49,297 bases of DNA from Deltaproteobacteria bacterium (lineage in GTDB: Bacteria > Myxococcota_A > Polyangia > JAAYKL01), in assembly GCA_016935665.1 (NCBI GenBank), contig JAFGQN010000046.1, positions 1 to 49,297 on the forward strand, written 5' to 3'. Below are positions 43,247 through 49,297 of this stretch, one piece after another (position 1 is the stretch's first letter; every line of letters starts with the position of its first letter). The notes beneath the pieces are model-generated. The model was not told the DNA's origin, did not search any database, and saw only the letters and a list, made by a program, of their open reading frames with translations. A program made the translations under genes and the position numbers.

Positions 43247-44449
43247 ATGAAGAAGACACCCCATACAGAACGTCGGAAAACAGCAGGCTGGTCAAAAGCG
43301 ACGATTTCTGTGATTTTTGTGGGGTGGAGCCTGCTGTTGTTCTGCTCTCCTGCATGGGCACAGGACGAAATGAATTTGAAATCTGAAGGAATCGGGGATG
43401 CCGAAACGACGGTGCGAATTATTGTTGTGTCGTCGGTATTGGAGGCTGGCGAAGTGTATCCCATTGAGCAGTCCATCGTGGCACAGCTTACGGATATGCC
43501 CGTGGAAATCCAGTTTTACCGAATTCAGCGGTTTCCCACCGATGACAAAAATCTGGATGTGCTTGCGACAAATCTGATGTCCGAGCACAATGCAAAAGCT
43601 GTTTTTATTGTTCAGCCGTTGTCTCATCGATCTATGCGGCTTGTAATTAATGATGGTAGACAGGTGGTATCCTCCAGGCGCTGGGTCGACGTAGCCGGGG
43701 GAATGCCGCTGCACGAGGCGTTTGCAGTGATTGTCAGGTCTGCGACGGAATCACTGATTGAACAGGAAAATCAACGATATGCACAGGAGAAAGCAGCTCG
43801 CAACCCTTCCCACAATGCATCGACCACGAAAAAGACGACGAAATCTGTGAGCGAAGTGGATGGCGTACGCAGAGACGTGAAGATGGTGAATCGCCGCCGC
43901 CGGACCGCCGGAAAATTGCCAGGGGTAATGGTTTTGGATGTGGGGGGACAACTGAGTTTTTATTCCACGAAAACGGTTCCTTCGCCTGGATTTGCATTGG
44001 GGTTGCGATGGCAAATATTTCGCGGCTTGCATTTGCGCCTGGGAACGACATTGTTTTCGCGAATAATTGACCGCACACGTGGAACAGAATTGACCTTGCG
44101 GCGATACCCATTTTACCTGGGAATGGGGTATAGTCGAACGCTTGGGCGATTTGCTCTGGGCGGTGGGGCGGAGTTCCGACTGGACTATGTCACTGAACAT
44201 GTGACTACCGAAAATGAAGATGTGGACGTGGAACGCGACGGAGCAGAGTTTCATTCCGGAATCGTTGTGTTTTTGTGCAGCGCGTTTCAGCTTTCCGATT
44301 TAATAAGTGTTTTCGGGGATATGGGAATTGCTGTGCCTTTGCATAGCAACATTTACGGCATCGATACCGCAGAGGGAAATGCTGTTATTGTTGAACCGCG
44401 AAATGTTCAGCCGGAAATCGTAGTTGGGTTACGGTTTCATTTTTTTTGA
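43247..44449 (+). CDS. secreted beta-barrel protein upstream of sigma/FecR, 400 aa
   Basis: A long signal peptide ends in SPAWA|QDE near residue 39. The N-terminal half (about 55-170) is a small alpha/beta domain with VRIIVVSSVLEAGEVYPIEQ and AKAVFIVQPL. A basic Lys/Arg linker follows, and from about 225 the sequence is amphipathic strands ending in VGLRFHFF, the aromatic C-terminal strand of outer-membrane barrels. No specific family is recognised. No ribosome binding site is seen before the ATG. It lies 52 bases before the ECF sigma gene, in the position of an outer-membrane sensor or client of a sigma/FecR system. Confidence 0.7.
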   Translation: MKKTPHTERRKTAGWSKATISVIFVGWSLLLFCSPAWAQDEMNLKSEGIGDAETTVRIIVVSSVLEAGEVYPIEQSIVAQLTDMPVEIQFYRIQRFPTDDKNLDVLATNLMSEHNAKAVFIVQPLSHRSMRLVINDGRQVVSSRRWVDVAGGMPLHEAFAVIVRSATESLIEQENQRYAQEKAARNPSHNASTTKKTTKSVSEVDGVRRDVKMVNRRRRTAGKLPGVMVLDVGGQLSFYSTKTVPSPGFALGLRWQIFRGLHLRLGTTLFSRIIDRTRGTELTLRRYPFYLGMGYSRTLGRFALGGGAEFRLDYVTEHVTTENEDVDVERDGAEFHSGIVVFLCSAFQLSDLISVFGDMGIAVPLHSNIYGIDTAEGNAVIVEPRNVQPEIVVGLRFHFF

Positions 44450-44501
44450 ATGGATGTTTTTTTTAGCCCCTATTTGGGCATTTGATCATACTAATACAGA
44501 G

Positions 44502-45116
44502 ATGGTGGAATATTGCGCACAAAATTCAATTGCTGCTACTGAGTCGAAAGTCTCCATGGAGATTTGTCAGCGGGTGGCTGCGGGAGATGAAGATGCCAGA
44601 AGGGAACTCATGGAGCTTCTTTTTGACCGCATTCACAAAACAGCCTCTTACCTGACTGGAAGTCCCGAGGAAGCTGAAGATGTGGCCCAGGCAGCCTGTA
44701 TGGAGGTCCTGGCCTCTGCTGGAAGCTTTCGGGGAAATTCGACGCTTCAGTACTGGGCGGATCGGGTCACATTGTTTACTGCGTCTAAAATTGTGTCAAC
44801 GCGGACGCGACGACAGGGCATTCTGGATAAATATTTTCATCCGGCGGAGCCAATGCCTGGCGTGGATGAACAGGCGGACTATCCGGAGATTCAGCAGCGG
44901 TTGGCTCTGCATTTGCGCAAGGTGAAGTACGCTCAAAGAGAAGTCCTCTTATTACGGTACGTCCATGGTTATACCATTAATGAAGCGGCCAAATTGTGCG
45001 GAATACCGCTTGAAACCGCACGGGGGCGTTTGAAAAAAGGACGTGCTACACTTAAAAAGAAAGTAATGGCAGATCCACTTTTGCGGGAGTGGGTCCAGGA
45101 ATGGGTGCTAAAATGA
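44502..45116 (+). CDS. ECF-type RNA polymerase sigma factor, 204 aa
   Basis: Region 2 is recognisable (LLFDRIHKTASYLTGSPEEAEDVAQAACMEVLAS, about 50-85) and region 4 too (YAQREVLLLRYVHGYTINEAAKLCGIPLETARGRLKKGRATLKKK, about 145-190). The protein is somewhat longer than the usual 170-190 residues because of an N-terminal extension. The ATG at 44502 is a moderate choice, with only AGAG in front; other starts are possible. The stop overlaps the FecR-domain gene by ATGA. This coupling of an ECF sigma with a membrane FecR-domain protein, a probable anti-sigma or regulator, is a known arrangement. It should direct transcription of envelope genes, perhaps including its own operon. Confidence 0.9.
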   Translation: MVEYCAQNSIAATESKVSMEICQRVAAGDEDARRELMELLFDRIHKTASYLTGSPEEAEDVAQAACMEVLASAGSFRGNSTLQYWADRVTLFTASKIVSTRTRRQGILDKYFHPAEPMPGVDEQADYPEIQQRLALHLRKVKYAQREVLLLRYVHGYTINEAAKLCGIPLETARGRLKKGRATLKKKVMADPLLREWVQEWVLK

Positions 45117-46441
45117 CGCGGAAAATCGAAACCTACGAATTCGATGACGCGATGACCGATGTCTTTCGCAACAGTCCGGACTGGGGGGCATGTGGCACGA
45201 TTGATGATGTGCGTCGGCGTCGAATGATGAACAACATCCTCTCCAGGGCGCCGTCAGTACTGGCTGAGCGTCAGATGCCCGACATTTTTGAGCATGATAC
45301 GCAATCAACCTCGGGACGTTTTAAGAAGGTTGTATTATTGGCCGCAGCGTTTATTTTGGGGCTTGTGGTCACCGGGATATTTGTTTCGGGTATTAATTTA
45401 AGTGAATCGAACACCAATGTGTCTCCCGTCACGGATTTGTGGTTTGGGGAAGTTCTGGAAAAAAGTGGTGCGCTCAGCCTTGGGGATGTTCCCGCCCCAG
45501 CCAATGCGCCTATTCCGGTTGGCAAATCGATAATGACCCAGGACGGCACCGCGATGATGCGATTGCCAACGGGTATTGATTGGTGGATGCGTCAAAGTGG
45601 GCATGGAAAAGTGGTTGCAGCTGAGTCAACCCACATTCTGGCAGAGGTTCTCGATGGCGAGAGCTGGTTTAGAGTGGATCCCAATCGCGTCGGGCCGTCT
45701 TTTTCTCTCAACACGCGATTGGGGAGAATTGATGTCACGGGGACAATTTTTGTGGTTCACGCCACTCCGTCGGATGTATCGGTTTCGTTGTTAAAAGGCG
45801 AGGTCTGGGTAACGCGGTATTCCGGCGAGCGGGTTCTGGTGAAAACCGGACACACTGTAACACTCAGCGATGGCAGACAAACCGAAATCCCAGTGGTGGA
45901 ACAGCAGAGTCTCGATGAGCAGCTTGTTCGACTGTCATGGAAAGACAAAAATATTGGTCATGATGCATCAGTGACAGATGCGTCAGATGCGCAGCACCTC
46001 AAATCGGGGCGCAAATCATTGGGTATGTCTGGTGGTTTTGCGAAGTATTCGGGAAGAAATCTTGATATTCAGCAGATTCACCGAGAGATTCAGAAATATC
46101 GGAAAATTGGCGATTGGAATCGTGTGGCAGTGCTATATCGCCAGCTGATACAAAGCGCTCCCGGCAGCGAAGCGGCTATGGTGTCGCGTGTGGCGTTGGG
46201 AAATGTATATCAGGTTAAGTTGCATCGATATAATGACGCGTTACAGCAATTTAATCGGTATATCCGCTCCGGGCACACCGCCTTGCTTCCCGAAGCGATT
46301 TATGGAAAGTGCACAACCTTGAAATCCACCAGGAATATTTCTGCGGAAAAGAAATGCCTGGAGACGTTTGTCTCTGAATTCCCCGGTGCTTTCCAGTCAA
46401 GGGATGCAAAAAACAGACTTGATGCATTGCAGGGGATGTGA
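45113..46441 (+). CDS. FecR-domain anti-sigma/regulator with TPR-like tail, 442 aa
   Basis: A cytoplasmic N-terminus of about 65 residues (with FRNSPDWGACGTIDDVRRRR) precedes one membrane helix (VVLLAAAFILGLVVTGIFVSG, about 68-90). The periplasmic part contains a FecR domain (about 145-270, with DVTGTIFVVHAT, SLLKGEVWVT and VLVKTGHTVTLSDG). The C-terminal 120 residues are helical TPR-like repeats (WNRVAVLYRQLIQSAPGSEAAMV and related) that may bind a partner. The start overlaps the sigma stop (ATGA), and the stop shares a base with the next start, so three genes are translationally coupled. Domain order fits a membrane regulator that holds the ECF sigma until a periplasmic signal arrives. Confidence 0.88.
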   Translation: MTRKIETYEFDDAMTDVFRNSPDWGACGTIDDVRRRRMMNNILSRAPSVLAERQMPDIFEHDTQSTSGRFKKVVLLAAAFILGLVVTGIFVSGINLSESNTNVSPVTDLWFGEVLEKSGALSLGDVPAPANAPIPVGKSIMTQDGTAMMRLPTGIDWWMRQSGHGKVVAAESTHILAEVLDGESWFRVDPNRVGPSFSLNTRLGRIDVTGTIFVVHATPSDVSVSLLKGEVWVTRYSGERVLVKTGHTVTLSDGRQTEIPVVEQQSLDEQLVRLSWKDKNIGHDASVTDASDAQHLKSGRKSLGMSGGFAKYSGRNLDIQQIHREIQKYRKIGDWNRVAVLYRQLIQSAPGSEAAMVSRVALGNVYQVKLHRYNDALQQFNRYIRSGHTALLPEAIYGKCTTLKSTRNISAEKKCLETFVSEFPGAFQSRDAKNRLDALQGM

Positions 46442-47589
46442 TGCGCCCCCATGTGATTATTGGTTTCCTTTGTCTGTGCATGACCCTTTGCTGGTCCTGT
46501 AAAGAACTCAAAATCGTAGCGACGGACTATTCAGGAAACGAAACTTCTGGCGACGGCGATTCGGATTCGGATGGCAACGAATACTCTGACGCCGATTCTG
46601 ACAGTGATACAGATACAGATACAGATTCAGATACCGGCAGGGATTCGAATTCTGAAATCGATTCCGTTACAGGAACTGCAACGGACACTGCTTCCGACAC
46701 GCATACCGCCACTGAGACGGATACCGATGCGGATACTGGCAGCATCACTGATACAGAATCAGAGACAGAAGATGTTGTTACTTGTGATACCGAAGGGAAA
46801 ATTGTGTTCGTGGATGGCAGCTGGCATACACTTGCCGTGAATGGCGTTGACCGGAGATTTATTTTGCATGTACCCGATACGTATACCGGCATTCATCCTG
46901 TGCCACTGGTGATTGAATTTCATATGATTGGCATGGATGCCAATTCGCTATGGAATTATTCCATTTATAGGTCAGTGACGGATATTGACAATGCGATTAT
47001 GGCCTATCCTAATGGGGCGGAAACCGCTGTGGGGAAATCATGGAACGTTGGTAACTGTTGCAGCAACGGTGATGATGTAGCCTTTTCGCTGCAATTGGTT
47101 GATTATATTTCATCGAAAGCGTGTATCGATCGAAGTCGGGTTTACGCTGTTGGAAATAGTATGGGAGGGGGGATGGCAAATCGTCTGGCGTGTGACGCAG
47201 CCGATGTATTTGCGGGTATCATATCGTCTTCTTTTGACCTCGACAAAGACATGGCGACGGCGTGTACACCGTCTCATCCAATTACAACGATTGCGTTCAG
47301 GGGGTCTGCGGATACGTTCATCCCGTTTGACGGCGGCCCCGGCGAAGTTACGATTCCGGGATACAAGCAGCTTGATTTTCTTGGCGCCTACAAGAGTCTC
47401 GCAAAGTGGGCAGACATCAACAATTGTTCTGGAGAGCCCACTAAAGACAAGAATGGATGTTTGGTATATGGTCCATCACAGTGTGATGGTGGCGTCGAGG
47501 AGGTGTTGTGTGTCGATGAAGGCGCCACCAACCACGTGGGTAGCCCCAGTATCGCCTGGCCAATCTTGAAAATGCATAAGAGACAATAG
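46441..47589 (+). CDS. CE1/PHB-depolymerase-type esterase lipoprotein in the sigma operon, 382 aa
   Basis: The signal is short, with Cys20 in LCWSC, then a Ser/Asp/Thr linker of about 85 residues. The alpha/beta-hydrolase domain shows PLVIEFHMIG, the nucleophile motif GNSMGGGM, and RGSADTFIPF with the catalytic Asp. The last part is unusual: the GGHTWP-like histidine segment is replaced by EGATNHVGSPSIAWP and the WDFF end by ILKMHKRQ, so the triad His is probably the NH one but the tail differs. The start at 46441 uses an AGGGG site; a GTG three bases earlier is possible. Its start shares one base with the stop of the FecR gene. An enzyme in a sigma/FecR transcript suggests that it is a regulated output. 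Confidence 0.85.
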   Translation: MRPHVIIGFLCLCMTLCWSCKELKIVATDYSGNETSGDGDSDSDGNEYSDADSDSDTDTDTDSDTGRDSNSEIDSVTGTATDTASDTHTATETDTDADTGSITDTESETEDVVTCDTEGKIVFVDGSWHTLAVNGVDRRFILHVPDTYTGIHPVPLVIEFHMIGMDANSLWNYSIYRSVTDIDNAIMAYPNGAETAVGKSWNVGNCCSNGDDVAFSLQLVDYISSKACIDRSRVYAVGNSMGGGMANRLACDAADVFAGIISSSFDLDKDMATACTPSHPITTIAFRGSADTFIPFDGGPGEVTIPGYKQLDFLGAYKSLAKWADINNCSGEPTKDKNGCLVYGPSQCDGGVEEVLCVDEGATNHVGSPSIAWPILKMHKRQ

Positions 47590-47707
47590 TTTTCGTCGAG
47601 TAAAAGCCATACCGGATACCTTCATATTTCAATCCTGTTAAAAATAGTTCGACCCGCATCCTTCGCTTGTTTGTACCTAATAAAGACAAGAAAAGGAGGG
47701 TTTTACC

Positions 47708-48901
47708 ATGCAACGATTGTCAAGGATGATGCTGGCCACAATTCTGGGGCTGGCGATGTTTTTCAGCATGTCGTGCGGTACTTCAGAACTCGAAAATGAC
47801 GCCGGCACGGCAGACGACAGCAGCGAGACCGATGCGGATTCCGACGGAGATTCAGATGGAGACAGCGATTCCGATGGGGACTCGGATACCGACGGCGACA
47901 GCGATTCTGACGGCGACGCGGATGGGGACTCCGATGGCGATGTGGGCGCGTGTGAATACACCTGCAGCGACCACTGCATGTCCATTGGTGGAAAAGAAAT
48001 GGAAGGTGAGTGCGACAACAGCGCGCAAAAATGTTGCGATTTGCCTTCTTCGGATGCGGATGTGGATATTGACGCTGATTCAGATGCCGACAGTGACGGG
48101 GACACCGATGCCGACGGCGATTCCGATTCTGATTCGGACGGCGACAGCGATGGTGACGGAGAAGGAACACCTGGATGTGGTGTAATGGATCATCTTCAGA
48201 GCGGCGAAGCCAGTATTGATGTATCCGGCGCCAGCAGAGATTATATCCTGAATGTGCCGGATGATTATGATCCCAACCATGCTTACCCGCTTTATTTTGG
48301 GTGGCACTGGATGGGGGGCTCCATGAATGATGTTGTCAGTGGGCAGATCACAGGTGGGGCGTACTATGGCCTTGAAAGCCGGGCAAAAGGAGAGGGCATT
48401 TTTGTTGCGCCAGATGGCATCGACGATGGTTGGGCGAATACAGGCGGCCGGGACATCGAATTTTTACGAGCCATGATGGATTTGTTCACTGAGAATCTGT
48501 GCATTGACAAAAAACACATTTTCTCAACCGGATTCAGTTATGGCGGTATGATGTCCAACGCCGTTGGATGCGCCATGCCGGATGTATTCAGAGCGATTGC
48601 GCCGATGTCCGGAGCACAATACAGCGGATGTGAGAAGACGAAAACAGATCCGATCGCGGTGTGGATGTCCCACGGCGATGAAGATACTGTTGTCCCACTG
48701 GCAGATGGGCAGCAGGCATTAAACGAATTCATCAAGAGAAACGGTTGTGGTAGTGAGACGGTGCCTGTGGATCCCAGTCCGTGTGTGGAATACCAGGGGT
48801 GTGCAGATGGATACCCGGTTGTTTATTGTGAATTCAGTGGTGGGCATGGTCCTGCCAGTTTTGGTCCGGACGGTATCTGGGATTTTTTCAGTCGATTTTA
48901 A
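47708..48901 (+). CDS. CE1-type esterase lipoprotein with six-cysteine module, 397 aa
   Basis: The lipobox is SMSC near residue 23. A Ser/Asp/Gly linker is interrupted by one six-cysteine repeat (residues 82-110, C-x3-C-x3-C-x11-C-x6-CC), a relative of the modules in the GH5 and GH6 proteins, and resumes before the hydrolase domain (about 160-397). That domain has GWHWMGGSMND, nucleophile GFSYGGMM, SHGDEDTVVPL with the Asp and FSGGHGPAS with the His, ending WDFFSRF. The triad is complete. AAAGGAGG precedes the ATG. Feruloyl or acetyl-xylan esterase activity is likely. The single-copy Cys module links it to the cellulases as part of one secreted set. Confidence 0.9.
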   Translation: MQRLSRMMLATILGLAMFFSMSCGTSELENDAGTADDSSETDADSDGDSDGDSDSDGDSDTDGDSDSDGDADGDSDGDVGACEYTCSDHCMSIGGKEMEGECDNSAQKCCDLPSSDADVDIDADSDADSDGDTDADGDSDSDSDGDSDGDGEGTPGCGVMDHLQSGEASIDVSGASRDYILNVPDDYDPNHAYPLYFGWHWMGGSMNDVVSGQITGGAYYGLESRAKGEGIFVAPDGIDDGWANTGGRDIEFLRAMMDLFTENLCIDKKHIFSTGFSYGGMMSNAVGCAMPDVFRAIAPMSGAQYSGCEKTKTDPIAVWMSHGDEDTVVPLADGQQALNEFIKRNGCGSETVPVDPSPCVEYQGCADGYPVVYCEFSGGHGPASFGPDGIWDFFSRF

Positions 48902-49010
48902 TGTGATGTGATTTTTTGGGTATTGCGCTAATTATAGAATTTTGTTGATAACATGGCGTTTTTTTCCGAAATCGTCAGCGGATTTTTGTTTCAGTTCCAG
49001 GAGGTAATAT

Positions 49011-49297
49011 ATGAACTGTAAGTACAATTGTTTTTTAATGGTGATGTTGTTGCTCGCAGTGATCTGGGTGGTTTCCTGCTCAGGCAGTGATGGCGGAGGT
49101 GGCGACTCGGACGCGGATAGTGACGCAGATGGCGACAGCGATGGCGATACTGACAGCGATGGCGACAGCGATACGGATGGGGATAGCGATAGTGACGGCG
49201 ATTCCGATACGGATGGGGATACCGACAGCGATGGCGATACTGACAGCGATGGCGACAGCGATACGGATGGGGATAGCGATAGTGACGGCGATTCCGA
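49011..49297 (+). CDS. Ser/Asp-linker lipoprotein, 5' part only
   Basis: The gene begins with CCAGGAGG seven bases before the ATG and encodes a lipoprotein signal with Cys23 in VVSC, then an Asp/Ser/Gly/Thr linker running to the window edge ([20 protein letters not shown] and on). The functional domain lies outside. By analogy with neighbours it should be another secreted hydrolase or binding protein. Confidence 0.85.
   Translation, partial: MNCKYNCFLMVMLLLAVIWVVSCSGSDGGGGDSDADSDADGDSDGDTDSDGDSDTDGDSDSDGDSDTDGDTDSDGDTDSDGDSDTDGDSDSDGDS
49134..49297 (+). repeat. 90-bp tandem duplication in lipoprotein linker
   Basis: The 74 bases at 49134-49207 recur without change at 49224-49297, a period of 90 bp (30 residues). 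The second copy is cut by the window edge, so more units may follow. Confidence 0.9.

Overview
The window looks like a chromosome segment of a Gram-negative, Myxococcota-like (deltaproteobacterial) bacterium of moderate GC content. The basis is a large set of secreted lipoproteins with Ser/Asp ('SDSDGD') linkers behind the lipobox, an AgmX/PglI-type C-terminal domain, DUF2341/LamG proteins, an abundance of hybrid histidine kinases and sigma-54 machinery, and plant-polymer hydrolases. This placement is an inference from protein style, not a measured taxonomy.

Layout. (1) 1-5200: a minus-strand small ORF, a REP-like palindromic element, an acidic lipoprotein, and a two-gene operon coupling an N-formylglutamate-amidohydrolase/GshB-type ATP-grasp fusion to a DUF1704 (QEGLA, MATCAP-like) metallopeptidase. 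(2) 5090-10970: a signalling locus. A lone receiver protein has a near-perfect sigma-54 promoter; convergent to it lie an NtrC-type activator, a membrane histidine kinase and a 7TM hybrid kinase. (3) 11066-22770: an IspZ/YciB-like membrane protein, then secreted proteins: LamG lipoprotein, GH5 and GH6 cellulases sharing a six-cysteine module, a signal-peptide protein, an unknown lipoprotein and an arylsulfotransferase-like lipoprotein. (4) 23100-24870: an AT-richer patch with a MarR repressor, an uncharacterised 292-aa protein, a wrecked CTP-synthase-like amidotransferase and a 42-bp perfect inverted repeat directly before marR. (5) 25014-31745: a CE1-type esterase lipoprotein, then a three-gene operon (NDP-forming acyl-CoA synthetase, CoA-transferase fused to a GNAT domain, histone-deacetylase-like AcuC protein) behind a sigma-54 promoter with tandem upstream palindromes. 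(6) 31746-37400: accessory DNA delimited by three same-orientation copies of a roughly 90-110-bp repeat, carrying an M14 carboxypeptidase, a broken trypsin-like protease, a haem-domain GGDEF protein and a decayed ORF. (7) 37423-49297: an O-methyltransferase, a second GH5 cellulase, a PEBP-like lipoprotein, an AgmX/PglI-domain protein, a beta-barrel/ECF sigma/FecR/esterase operon, another esterase lipoprotein and the start of one more lipoprotein cut by the window edge.

Together the genes suggest a surface-attached polysaccharide degrader. GH5/GH6 cellulases and CE1-family esterases are displayed as lipoproteins on flexible acidic linkers, one esterase is translationally coupled to a sigma/anti-sigma pair, and acyl-CoA metabolism appears to be wired to protein acetylation and sigma-54. 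No rRNA, tRNA, CRISPR array or transposase was recognised.
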